Source: Cyanobium sp. FGCU6 (GTDB taxonomy: Bacteria > Cyanobacteriota > Cyanobacteriia > PCC-6307 > Cyanobiaceae). From it: DNA of 64,000 nucleotides. How positions within the stretch are numbered: the stretch's first letter is position 1; the number at the start of each line of letters is the position of its first letter. The notes beneath the pieces were generated by a model. That model saw only the letters and a list, made by a program, of their open reading frames with translations, searched no databases and was not told the origin of the DNA. The translations under genes were made by a program, and so were the position numbers. The DNA lies in NCBI GenBank assembly GCA_024958655.1, contig JANWUR010000001.1, forward strand, positions 310,001 to 374,000, given 5' to 3'. Of the stretch, positions 53,124-62,765 are shown one piece after another.

Positions 53124-54908
53124 ATGGCCATTATCGATCTCATGCGTCGCACGAAGATCGTCGCCACGATCGGCCCCGCCACCGAATCGCCCGAGATGCT
53201 GCGCCGCCTGATCGAGGCGGGCGCCACCACCTTCCGGCTGAACTTCTCCCACGGCGACCACGCCGACCACGCCGCCCGGATCGCCACCATCCGCCAGGTG
53301 GCCCACGAACTGGGCGTTCACATCGGCATCCTCCAGGACCTTCAGGGGCCGAAGATCCGCCTGGGCCGCTTCGATGGCGGGCCGATCACCCTCGCCTCCG
53401 GCGATCCCTTCACCCTCACCTCCCGGGAGGTGGCCTGCAATCGGAGCATCGCCACCGTCACCTACGGACGACTGGCCGAGGAGGTGACCAGCGGCAGCCG
53501 CATCCTTCTCGATGACGGCCGGGTGGAAATGGAAGTGGCCGAGGTGGACCTTCCCAGCCAGAGCCTCCACTGCCGCGTCACCGTCGGAGGTGTGCTCTCC
53601 AACAACAAGGGCGTCAACTTCCCGGACGTGCAGCTTTCGATCCGGGCCCTCACCGATAAGGACCGCAGCGACCTGGCCTTCGGCCTGAAGCAGGGGGTGG
53701 ATTGGGTGGCCCTGAGCTTCGTGCGCAATCCCTCCGATATGCAGGAGATCCGCGAGCTGATCCGCAGCCACGGTTTCAGCACCCCCGTGGTGGCCAAGAT
53801 CGAGAAGTTCGAGGCGATCGACGCCATCGACGCGATCCTGCCCCTGTGCGATGGGGTGATGGTGGCCCGCGGCGACCTGGGGGTGGAGATGCCGGCGGAG
53901 GAGGTGCCGCTGCTGCAGAAGGACCTGATCCGCAAGGCCAACAGCCTCGGCATCCCGGTGATCACCGCCACCCAGATGCTCGACTCGATGGTGTCGTGTC
54001 CCAGGCCCACCCGGGCGGAGGTGAGCGACGTGGCCAACGCGATCCTCGACGGCACCGATGCCGTGATGCTCTCCAACGAAAGCGCCGTGGGCGACTATCC
54101 GGTGGAGGCAGTCGCCACGATGGCCCAGATCGCCCGCCGCATCGAGCGCGACTACCCCCGCCGCGTGCTCGACAGCCACATGGCCACCACCATTCCCAAC
54201 GCCATCTGCCAGGCGGTGAGCAGCATCGCCCGCCAGCTGAACGCGGCGGCGATCCTCCCCCTCACCAAAACGGGCTCCACGGCCCGCAGCGTCAGCAAGT
54301 TCCGCCCCAGCACACCGATCCTGGCGATCACCAGCGATGTCGATGTCGCCCGACAGCTGCAGTTGGTGTGGGGGGTGAATCCTCTGGTGATCCAGGAGCA
54401 GAGCAGCAGCGGCCGCACCTTCAGCGTGGCGATGGGCGAAGCCCAGGCGATGGGCCTGCTGCACGACGGCGACCTGGTGGTGCAGACCGCCGGGACTCTG
54501 GAGGGGGTCAGCGGTTCCACCGATCTGGTGAAGGTGGGGATCGTGTCGGCCGTGCTCGGCCGCGGCACCGGCATCGGCGCCGGATCCGTGAGCGGGAGGG
54601 TGCGGCTCGCCAGTTCGCCGGAGGAGGCGTCACGGCTGCAGAGCGGCGAGATCCTGGTGGTGCGTGAAACCAGCGCCGCCTACCTGGAGGCGATCCGCAA
54701 GGCGCGCGGAGTGATCGCCGAGGAGGATGGCCGTCAGAGCCACGCGGCGGTGATCGCCGAGCGCCTCGGGGTGCCGGTGATCGTGGGGGTGGCCAATGCC
54801 ACCGTCGACCTGCGCCAGGGGGAGATCGTCACCCTGGAGCTGCAGGAGGGCCTGGTGCATCGCGGAGCCCGTGGCGAGGACGCCGGCGCGCGGACGTCGG
54901 CGGGCTGA
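53124..54908 (+). CDS. pyk: Pyruvate kinase with C-terminal PEP-utiliser-like domain
   Basis: Forms pyruvate and ATP in the last glycolytic step. The 594-residue protein has RRTKIVATIGPATESPEMLR, FSHGDHADHAARI, VARGDLGVEMPAEEVPLLQK and TATQMLDSM, plus the allosteric C domain. It is longer than the 470-residue E. coli type because a histidine-containing phosphotransfer-like domain follows (residues about 510-590, with EDGRQSHAAVIAERLGVPVIVG), the Bacillus/cyanobacterial form. ATG 53124 gives MAIIDLMRRT, the usual N-terminus. Confidence 0.96.
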   Translation: MAIIDLMRRTKIVATIGPATESPEMLRRLIEAGATTFRLNFSHGDHADHAARIATIRQVAHELGVHIGILQDLQGPKIRLGRFDGGPITLASGDPFTLTSREVACNRSIATVTYGRLAEEVTSGSRILLDDGRVEMEVAEVDLPSQSLHCRVTVGGVLSNNKGVNFPDVQLSIRALTDKDRSDLAFGLKQGVDWVALSFVRNPSDMQEIRELIRSHGFSTPVVAKIEKFEAIDAIDAILPLCDGVMVARGDLGVEMPAEEVPLLQKDLIRKANSLGIPVITATQMLDSMVSCPRPTRAEVSDVANAILDGTDAVMLSNESAVGDYPVEAVATMAQIARRIERDYPRRVLDSHMATTIPNAICQAVSSIARQLNAAAILPLTKTGSTARSVSKFRPSTPILAITSDVDVARQLQLVWGVNPLVIQEQSSSGRTFSVAMGEAQAMGLLHDGDLVVQTAGTLEGVSGSTDLVKVGIVSAVLGRGTGIGAGSVSGRVRLASSPEEASRLQSGEILVVRETSAAYLEAIRKARGVIAEEDGRQSHAAVIAERLGVPVIVGVANATVDLRQGEIVTLELQEGLVHRGARGEDAGARTSAG

Positions 54909-54950
54909 GCCGCCGCCCTAGAACGAAAGCGCCCGCCCGCTCTCCCCACG

Positions 54951-56180
54951 ATGGCCCCCAAGCTGCCGCTGCGCGACACCGTGGGCATGGCGATTGAAAC
55001 GCTGCGAGCCAACCGCATGCGCAGCCTGCTCACCATGCTCGGCATCGTGATCGGCAACGCCTCGGTCATCAGCCTGGTGGGCGTGGGCAATGGCGCGCGC
55101 AACCTCGCGGAGGGGCAGCTCAGCACGCTCGGGGCCAACGTGTTGTTTGTGTTCCCCGGCACCAACGACACCCGGCGCCAGGGGATCGAGGTGCCCAAGA
55201 CCCTGGTGCTTGAGGATGCGCGGGCGATTGCCGAGCAGGTGCCGTCGGTGCGGCGGGTTGCGCCCCAGATCACCTTGAACGAGGTGGTGCAGGCAGGGGC
55301 CAACAGCAAGTCGGTCACGGTGACCGGGGTGACGCCGGAGTTCCTGGAGGTGCGGCGCTTTGAGCTCGCCCAGGGGCGCTTCTTCAGCGACGCCGAACTG
55401 CGGGGCGCCCGCAACGTCGTGGTGATCGGTCCCGACCTGCGCGACAAGCTCATGCCCTCGGGCGAGGCGGTGGGTCGCAACCTGCGGATCCGCGATCAGA
55501 GCTTCGAGATCATCGGCGTGATGGCCCCGAAGGGGGCGGTGTTCGGCGCCAACCAGGACGAGGTCGCCTACGTGCCTCTGCCGACGATGGTGAGCCGGCT
55601 GAGCGGAAGGGATCCCACCTATGGGGTGAGCCTCAGCCTGATCAGTGTGGAGGCCCGCGACGAGAACAGCACCGGCGCAGCGGAGTTTCAGATTGGCAAC
55701 CTGCTGCGTCGCCGGCACCAGTTGCTGCGCGAAGACGACTTCGTGGTGCGCTCCCAGAAGGACGCCCTCACGATCGTGGGCTCGATCACCGGCGGCCTGA
55801 CCCTGATGCTTGGGGCGATCGGAGCGGTGTCGCTGCTGGTGGGCGGCATCGGCATCATGAACATCATGCTGGTATCGGTGAGCGAACGCACCTCGGAGAT
55901 CGGTCTGCGCAAGGCCCTCGGTGCCCGCAGCAGCGACGTGATGCTGCAGTTCCTGGTGGAATCGCTGGTGCTGTCGAGCCTGGGGGGCGCGGTGGGCAGC
56001 GCCATCGGCCTGGGTGCCGTGGCGATCGTGGCGGCGGTGACGCCGCTGCCGGCGGCGGTGGGCACCGGCACCGTGCTTGTCACGGTGCTGCTTTCAGGAT
56101 CGATCGGCCTGTTCTTCGGCGTGGTGCCGGCGCGGCGGGCGGCCCAGCTGGATCCGATCGTGGCGCTGCGCAGCTTGTAA
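54951..56180 (+). CDS. MacB/FtsX-type ABC transporter permease
   Basis: A 409-residue permease. It has an N-terminal helix (RSLLTMLGIVIGNASVISLVGVG), a large periplasmic MacB-core domain (about residues 50-260), then three C-terminal helices including LLVGGIGIMNIMLVSVSERTSEIGLRKALGA, the FtsX domain signature. No ATPase is fused or adjacent, so an ATP-binding partner must be encoded elsewhere. Family members export lipoproteins, macrolides or heterocyst glycolipids (DevC-like). It follows pyk by 42 bases. Confidence 0.9.
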   Translation: MAPKLPLRDTVGMAIETLRANRMRSLLTMLGIVIGNASVISLVGVGNGARNLAEGQLSTLGANVLFVFPGTNDTRRQGIEVPKTLVLEDARAIAEQVPSVRRVAPQITLNEVVQAGANSKSVTVTGVTPEFLEVRRFELAQGRFFSDAELRGARNVVVIGPDLRDKLMPSGEAVGRNLRIRDQSFEIIGVMAPKGAVFGANQDEVAYVPLPTMVSRLSGRDPTYGVSLSLISVEARDENSTGAAEFQIGNLLRRRHQLLREDDFVVRSQKDALTIVGSITGGLTLMLGAIGAVSLLVGGIGIMNIMLVSVSERTSEIGLRKALGARSSDVMLQFLVESLVLSSLGGAVGSAIGLGAVAIVAAVTPLPAAVGTGTVLVTVLLSGSIGLFFGVVPARRAAQLDPIVALRSL

Positions 56181-56251
56181 TCCCGGCAACAGGAAAAAAA
56201 CCTTAAGGACGTCAAAGCGTCGCGATGGTCACCGATTGCCCACAGGTCTAG

Positions 56252-56581
56252 ATGGCTTCATGGGTGTTCCCTGAGATTGGAACGGTTTTGGACCTGCTCG
56301 ACTGCGGCTATCGCAATTCCACAGATCGCATGGTGATCGTGCGCTGCTGCGGGCCGAGCGCGTTTTACCTCGAGCGGGTGGTCTTTCCCTTCGAGCTCCT
56401 GAGCTTCCACTGCCCACCGGGCAGCGATGTGGAGATCTGGACCCACGGGCTGGGGGGGCCCGAGTTGCTGGAGACCTTCCGGGCCCAGGAGCTCTGCCTG
56501 GAGAGCTCCACCCCACCGGTGGCCGAACTGGCGCTCGAGGGGGTGCAGCGGCAGGAGAATCCCTGGCTGGAAGCCAGCTGA
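56252..56581 (+). CDS. DUF1830 protein
   Basis: A 109-residue soluble protein of the cyanobacterial DUF1830 family, function unknown. The signature DCGYRNSTDRMVIVRCCG is followed by FYLERVVFPFELLSFHCPPGSDVEIWTHGLGGPELLE, rich in aromatic residues. There are five cysteines, including the CC pair in RCCG. It begins 71 bases after the MacB-like gene and ends 69 bases before ftsH, without a clear terminator. Confidence 0.85.
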   Translation: MASWVFPEIGTVLDLLDCGYRNSTDRMVIVRCCGPSAFYLERVVFPFELLSFHCPPGSDVEIWTHGLGGPELLETFRAQELCLESSTPPVAELALEGVQRQENPWLEAS

Positions 56582-56650
56582 ATTCAGGGAGCCTGGGAGG
56601 GCGCGACAGCCGGCGGGACGCCTTTACACTCAGTTAAAAACCGGCATCCC

Positions 56651-58576
<1,926 letters not shown>

Positions 58577-58597
58577 AGGCAAGTGAGTGAGTTTCAT

Positions 58598-58622
58598 GGG
58601 GGGCTTTTGCCCCCCTTTTTTT
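58598..58622 (+). terminator. Intrinsic terminator of ftsH
   Basis: GGGGGGC (58598-58604), loop TTTT, GCCCCCC (58609-58615), followed by seven T (58616-58622). It begins 21 bases after the ftsH stop. A perfect seven-pair GC stem and T-run; on the opposite strand no T-run follows, so DUF2256 transcripts need another end. Confidence 0.95.
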
Positions 58623-58641
58623 GTGGCGCGCTCACCCGTGC

Positions 58642-58824
58642 TCAGCGCGAGTTGCGGCAGCGCTCCGAGCAATACAGCACCTCGTCCCAGACCGTCGCCC
58701 ACTTGCGCCGCCATGAAAAAGGCCTGCCACAGACAGGACAGACCTTGGAGGGGCGCTGGCTGGGGGGAAGACCGCGGCCGCCGGGACGGGGGGATCCGTT
58801 CCTCGGCCCACGACGACGGGACAT
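58642..58824 (-). CDS. DUF2256 small zinc-ribbon-like protein
   Basis: A 60-residue basic protein with a treble-clef-like Cys pattern: [29 protein letters not shown], that is C-x2-C-x19-C-x3-C, the DUF2256 signature. This probably binds zinc. The N-terminal half is Arg/Pro/Gly-rich and disordered. The family is of unknown function but widely conserved. It lies ten bases after clpP on the same strand. Confidence 0.85.
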   Translation of the reverse strand: MSRRRGPRNGSPRPGGRGLPPSQRPSKVCPVCGRPFSWRRKWATVWDEVLYCSERCRNSR

Positions 58825-58834
58825 GGCGCCGGGC

Positions 58835-59425
58835 TCAGACCGGGCGGATCGGTCGCTTCTCGATCACCTTGTCGATCAGGCCGTAGGCCACGGCTTCGGA
58901 AGGCGACATGAAGAAATCGCGGTCGGTGTCCTCCTCAACGCGGCTGAGGGGCTGGCCGGTGCGGTCGGCGAGTTCACCGTTGAGCTTCTTCTTCAGATAG
59001 AGGATCTCATCGGCCTGGATGCGGATGTCGCTGGCCTGGCCACGGGCACCGCCCAGGGGCTGGTGAATCATGATGCGCGAATGGGTGAGGCTGCTGCGCT
59101 TGCCCTTGGCACCTGCGCAGAGCAGGAAGGCGCCCATGGAGGCGGCCAGGCCCACGCACACGGTCTGCACATCGGGCTTGATGTGCTGCATGGTGTCGAA
59201 GATGCCGAGGCCGTCGTACACCGAACCTCCCGGGGAGTTGATGTACAGGAAGATGTCTTTTTCGGGGTCTTCGGCCTCGAGGAACAGCAGCTGCGCCACC
59301 ACGCGATTGGCCGATTCGGCCGTCACCGGTTCGCCAAGGAAGATGATGCGTTCGCGCAACAGGCGGGAGTAGATGTCGAACGCCCTCTCTCCCCTGCCCG
59401 ACTCTTCGATGACAATCGGGATCAT
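58835..59425 (-). CDS. clpP: ATP-dependent Clp protease proteolytic subunit
   Basis: A 196-residue ClpP serine peptidase. The catalytic triad is visible: Ser in [19 protein letters not shown], His in [15 protein letters not shown] and Asp in [19 protein letters not shown]. The N-terminal [23 protein letters not shown] is standard, which fixes ATG at 59423-59425. Cyanobacteria have three ClpPs and a ClpR; the intact triad shows this is a ClpP, but which one is not certain. It converges on ftsH via the DUF2256 gene. Confidence 0.95.
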   Translation of the reverse strand: MIPIVIEESGRGERAFDIYSRLLRERIIFLGEPVTAESANRVVAQLLFLEAEDPEKDIFLYINSPGGSVYDGLGIFDTMQHIKPDVQTVCVGLAASMGAFLLCAGAKGKRSSLTHSRIMIHQPLGGARGQASDIRIQADEILYLKKKLNGELADRTGQPLSRVEEDTDRDFFMSPSEAVAYGLIDKVIEKRPIRPV

Positions 59426-59533
59426 GGGCGGTCTGCAGGAAGCTGGAGCGGATCCTACTGAGAACCGAGAGGCCGGTCCGTTCGGGACTCCGCCCTGCAG
59501 CGCTAGGGTCGCAGGACACCCCTTTCTCCCCTC

Positions 59534-60250
59534 GTGAGCGTCGCCCTCACCGTCGCCGACAGCAAGCGCGCCTTCCACGCCGCCTTCCCTTACCTGATCA
59601 GTCCGATCTATCGACGGATGGTCGACGAGCTGCTGGTGGAGCTGCATCTGCTCAGCCACCAGAAGGGTTTTCAGGCCGATCCCCTGTTCGCCACCGGGCT
59701 GATCCAGGTGTTCGATGCCTTCTCCCGCGGCTACCGGCCCGAGCAGCAGCGTGAACCGCTGCTGGCGGCCCTCTGCTCGGCCTCTGGTTTCGATGCGGCC
59801 GAGCTGCGTCGGCAGCGGGATGCGGCGATCGCGGCACTCGGCCCTCACGAGGTGGCGGAGGTGAAGCAGTGGGTCGAGCGCCAGGGTGAGGGGGCCCCGG
59901 AACCGCTGGCCAGTGCCCTGGCCTCGATCCGCCGGCCCGATTTCCACTACTCCCGCCTGATGGCGGTGGGCCTGCTCAGCCTGCTGGAGGAGGCCCGCGG
60001 CGCCGATGCGATGGACCCGCAGGAGCTGCGCAGCTACGCCCACGACCTTGGTGCCGCGATGGGTCTGCTGCGGGATCGGGTGGACAAGGACCTGGGTCTC
60101 TATGCCACCAACCTGGAGAAGCTGGCCCAGGCCGTGGAACTGATGGAGGAAACGGTGGCGGCCGAACGGCGGCGGCGTGAGCGGCAGCTGGAGGAGAAGG
60201 CCACCCCGCCTGTCAACGGGACACCCGAAGGGCTCCCGTCAGCCGGCTGA
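59534..60250 (+). CDS. thf1: Photosystem II biogenesis protein Psb29 / Thf1
   Basis: A 238-residue mostly helical protein matching Psb29/THF1: [60 protein letters not shown] and [18 protein letters not shown]. In Synechocystis Psb29 binds the FtsH2/FtsH3 complex and helps D1 turnover. It starts with GTG at 59534, diverging from clpP. The final part is a charged coiled coil ([13 protein letters not shown]). It overlaps the opposing petN-operon gene by 38 bases at its 3' end. Confidence 0.92.
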   Translation: MSVALTVADSKRAFHAAFPYLISPIYRRMVDELLVELHLLSHQKGFQADPLFATGLIQVFDAFSRGYRPEQQREPLLAALCSASGFDAAELRRQRDAAIAALGPHEVAEVKQWVERQGEGAPEPLASALASIRRPDFHYSRLMAVGLLSLLEEARGADAMDPQELRSYAHDLGAAMGLLRDRVDKDLGLYATNLEKLAQAVELMEETVAAERRRRERQLEEKATPPVNGTPEGLPSAG

Positions 60251-61637
60251 TCGGCTGGCTCGGGCCCTTCACCCCAGGAAGGGGTCGGGCTCGGGTGGCC
60301 AGTTGGTCGGCGCGGCGCACCAGCGCCGGCATCTCCATCGGCAGCAGGCCCAGGTCGTCGAGGGCCCGGGGCCGGGCCCGCAGCAGCACCTCACCCGCCA
60401 GGGGCCGCTCGGAGGATCCCGGTGGGATCGCCGTCAGTGCGGGGGGCACGGGCCCGAGGAACAGCAGCAGCTGGGCTTCCTTCCCGGTGGCGGGGATCCA
60501 GCGCCAGCCGCCCACCACCACACCGTCCTGTCGGCGCCAGGTGGCGCCATCGACGGGGGGAACCACGCTCGCCGCCGCCGCCGCCTTCTTCGCGGCTTCG
60601 GGCGCCGGCGAAGGTGCGGGTCTGGTGGGGGTGGAAGGTTCGCTGCCGTCCTTGAGGCCCTGCTCCTGCAGCGCCTTCGACACGCCTGCCAGCACGGGCA
60701 GCCAGGGCGCCCGACCGCGCGGGGCGATCAGCTGCAGCTCGAGCGAAGCCTGATACGGACCGCTGGTGCGTGGCCGCAGCCTCAGCCGAAAGGCAGAGTC
60801 GCGCAGCAGGGACAGCCGATCGGCGGTGATGCCATAGCGCCGGGCCAGGGGATCACGGATCAGTTCGCGGGCCAGCAACCCCTGCAGCAGGGAATCGAGG
60901 CTGCCGCCGCGGATCTCCAGCAGCTGATCCGTGGGAAGGGGCGCGAAGCTCTCGGAGGCCGCGGCTGACGGGGCGACCTCAGGGGCGGCCAGCACGCCGT
61001 CGACAGCGGCTGCTTCGCCCTCCCAGATCAGACCGTCAGCCTCGAGGGAGAGGCTGAGGCAACCGGCCTGGAAGGGCTGGAGCAGGGGGGCCAGCGGGCC
61101 CACGATCACCCCCAGACCGCTGGGGCTCCAGTACACCGCCTGCTCCTTCTGAATCAGTCGCAGGCAGCGACGCTGCAGCCCCCGGCTGGGCCGCTTGCCG
61201 GGCCTCAGGCGATCGAGCAGCAGCTGGCGGGAGAGCGGATCGGGGGAGAAGACCACCAGATCACCCACGCGCACCGCTCCAGCCGGCAAGGGGGCACCTG
61301 CAGGCAGCGGCGGCAGCGAGGCGGCGGGCAGGGCCAGATAGGGGGCGCCATCGGCGTGGGACCCCCAGAACTGCCACCAGGGACGCCGCTGCTGCCTCCA
61401 GAGGCGGTCGGCCAGGGGCTTGCCCATCCGCTCCAGCCAGAGCGGAGGGGTGGGGCGTTGCGGACTGGCGGCAAAGCTCTGCAACAGGCTCGCCGTGTCC
61501 ATCAGCTGGTCCAGTCCCACGGCCTGGGGCCTGGGGAGACGGAGCAGGGCGGCGGCCGGTCCGAGCAGCAGGAGCGCGATCACCGTTGTGGTGATCGGCA
61601 GGGGCGGGCGCCGCCAGCCCCGAGGCCATGGGATCAC
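60213..61637 (-). CDS. Membrane-anchored protein of unknown function, petN operon
   Basis: A 474-residue protein that I do not recognise. It begins at GTG 61635-61637, overlapping the previous stop as GTGA, and has one N-terminal helix ([18 protein letters not shown]). The rest is a beta/alpha mix with no catalytic motif: [74 protein letters not shown]. An Ala/Pro/Lys-rich linker splits it near residue 350. The topology suggests a lumenal or periplasmic domain. An ATG at 61685 would lie inside the previous gene. Confidence 0.6.
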   Translation of the reverse strand: MIPWPRGWRRPPLPITTTVIALLLLGPAAALLRLPRPQAVGLDQLMDTASLLQSFAASPQRPTPPLWLERMGKPLADRLWRQQRRPWWQFWGSHADGAPYLALPAASLPPLPAGAPLPAGAVRVGDLVVFSPDPLSRQLLLDRLRPGKRPSRGLQRRCLRLIQKEQAVYWSPSGLGVIVGPLAPLLQPFQAGCLSLSLEADGLIWEGEAAAVDGVLAAPEVAPSAAASESFAPLPTDQLLEIRGGSLDSLLQGLLARELIRDPLARRYGITADRLSLLRDSAFRLRLRPRTSGPYQASLELQLIAPRGRAPWLPVLAGVSKALQEQGLKDGSEPSTPTRPAPSPAPEAAKKAAAAASVVPPVDGATWRRQDGVVVGGWRWIPATGKEAQLLLFLGPVPPALTAIPPGSSERPLAGEVLLRARPRALDDLGLLPMEMPALVRRADQLATRARPLPGVKGPSQPISRLTGALRVSR

Positions 61638-61774
61638 GGGCGACGGGGCGATTCCTGGGCCTTGCGACGCCGACGATCGCGCCACTCGACGGTGGAGAGA
61701 TAGAGCACACCGCCGCTCACGAAGACGAGCAGCACGGTGGCCAGACCCGCCAGCACGGTGTTGGCGTCGAGCAC
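61634..61774 (-). CDS. Small single-helix membrane protein downstream of petN
   Basis: A 46-residue protein begun at the GTG at 61772-61774, five bases after the petN stop. It has one hydrophobic helix (VLAGLATVLLVFVSGGVLYL) and a basic C-terminus ([16 protein letters not shown]) predicted to stay in the cytoplasm. The helix length and charge fit a small photosynthetic membrane subunit or assembly factor, but I do not know a matching family. It overlaps the next gene as GTGA. Below the usual length for gene calls, so easily missed. Confidence 0.55.
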   Translation of the reverse strand: MLDANTVLAGLATVLLVFVSGGVLYLSTVEWRDRRRRKAQESPRRP

Positions 61775-61778
61775 GGGA

Positions 61779-61880
61779 TCAGAAGGGCAGCACGTTGTCG
61801 CCGCCGCGACCCCACACCACCATGGCGATCGAGAAGGTGAAGATGGCTGCCAGGGAAGCCCAGCCCAGGGTGATCAGCAT
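61779..61880 (-). CDS. petN: Cytochrome b6f complex subunit VIII PetN
   Basis: A 33-residue single-helix protein: [20 protein letters not shown] then VWGRGGDN. This matches picocyanobacterial PetN, needed to assemble the b6f complex. The stop is the TGA at 61779-61781. It starts a run of three genes (PetN, the 46-residue protein, the 474-residue protein) on the minus strand. Upstream, 58 bases separate it from clpS on the other strand. Confidence 0.9.
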   Translation of the reverse strand: MLITLGWASLAAIFTFSIAMVVWGRGGDNVLPF

Positions 61881-61938
61881 CGGAAGCGGAAGCGGTCGGC
61901 CGCACTTTACCTAGGCTGCGGTCCTGGTCAGGCTCGTG

Positions 61939-62253
61939 ATGACGATCCTCTCTTCCCCGCGGGCCACCGCCTCCTCACCGGTCCAGGCGCCCGAGAAGGC
62001 GCGGGTGCGCCAGCCCTACCCCCAGTGCCGCGTCATCGTCCTCGACGACGACGTGAACACCTTTCAGCATGTGGTGGAGTGCCTGGTGCGGCATCTGCCG
62101 GGCATGAACCCCGACCGGGCCTGGGAGCTGGCCCACCGCATCGATGGCGAGGGGTCGGCGGTGGTGTGGAGCGGTCCGCAGGAGCAGGCCGAGCACTACC
62201 ACCAGCTGCTGGCCAGCGAGGGGTTGACGATGGCACCGCTCGAGCGGATCTAG
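61939..62253 (+). CDS. clpS: ClpS adaptor protein
   Basis: A 104-residue adaptor that hands N-degron substrates to ClpC-ClpP. It has the ClpS core: YPQCRVIVLDDDVNTFQHVVECLVRHLPGMNPDRAWELAHRID and EQAEHYHQLLASEGLTMAPLE. The DDDVNTF segment is the substrate-pocket motif. ATG 61939 is chosen over a GTG one codon before. It sits near clpP and ftsH, fitting a local proteolysis theme. Confidence 0.92.
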   Translation: MTILSSPRATASSPVQAPEKARVRQPYPQCRVIVLDDDVNTFQHVVECLVRHLPGMNPDRAWELAHRIDGEGSAVVWSGPQEQAEHYHQLLASEGLTMAPLERI

Positions 62254-62263
62254 GGAGGCCGCC

Positions 62264-62539
62264 ATGGGGCGGGTGGTGATCACCCACAGCACCTACCTCG
62301 ACGGCCTGATCGCCCTGCTGCGGCGCCTGGCGCGGGAGGAGGGGATCGAGACGATCACGCCGGCGGTGATCGGTCGGGTGCGGGGCAGGAGCCAGGGACT
62401 TCGGCTGCGGGTGTCGGCGCCGATCACGGGCGGCCACAAGCTGGTGGCACGCCAGGGCACCAGCGTGCAGGAGGTGTTCGTGATCACCCGTTGGAGCCGT
62501 GAGCAGCTGCAGCTCTGGCTGGATCGCCAGGCCCGCTGA
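62264..62539 (+). CDS. DUF2103 protein
   Basis: A 91-residue basic protein starting at ATG 62264, ten bases after clpS. GRVVITHSTYLDGLIALLRRLAREEGIETITPAVIGRVRGRSQGLRLRVSAPI fits the DUF2103 family, annotated as predicted metal-binding. Function unknown. With clpS it forms a two-gene plus-strand unit. Confidence 0.85.
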   Translation: MGRVVITHSTYLDGLIALLRRLAREEGIETITPAVIGRVRGRSQGLRLRVSAPITGGHKLVARQGTSVQEVFVITRWSREQLQLWLDRQAR

Positions 62540-62552
62540 GGGGCCTGGGGCC

Positions 62553-62753
62553 CTGCTGGGTTGGGAACAGGAAAGGGGTTGGACCACCATGCCGTCTTGC
62601 CCCAGTGTTCGACCTGGAAGAACCAGAAGGGGGGTCAGGGGCGGGGCGTCGTTTCCGGCTCGAGGCCGGTCTACGTTGCCGTCGCTGAAGACCCCCCATG
62701 TCGAAGAGGGAGTCAGATCAGAAAACTGTGAAAGGCAGTCACCAACACAGCAG
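62553..62753. ncRNA. Candidate structured RNA between DUF2103 and purK (possible 6S RNA, ssaA)
   Basis: About 200 bases lie between two stops and can fold end to end. CTGCTGGGTTGG (62553-62564) pairs with CCAACACAGCAG (62742-62753) with one mismatch. Inside, TTCGAC (62608-62613) pairs with GTCGAA (62700-62705), GGGGGGTC (62629-62636) with GACCCCCC (62690-62697), and CCGGC/GCCGG closes a hairpin at 62655-62669. A closing stem, a wide internal bubble and a long GC arm is the 6S RNA layout, and cyanobacterial 6S genes lie beside purK in known genomes. Either strand can fold this way, so orientation is open. Confidence 0.4.
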
Positions 62754-62765
62754 TCCGGGGAAACT

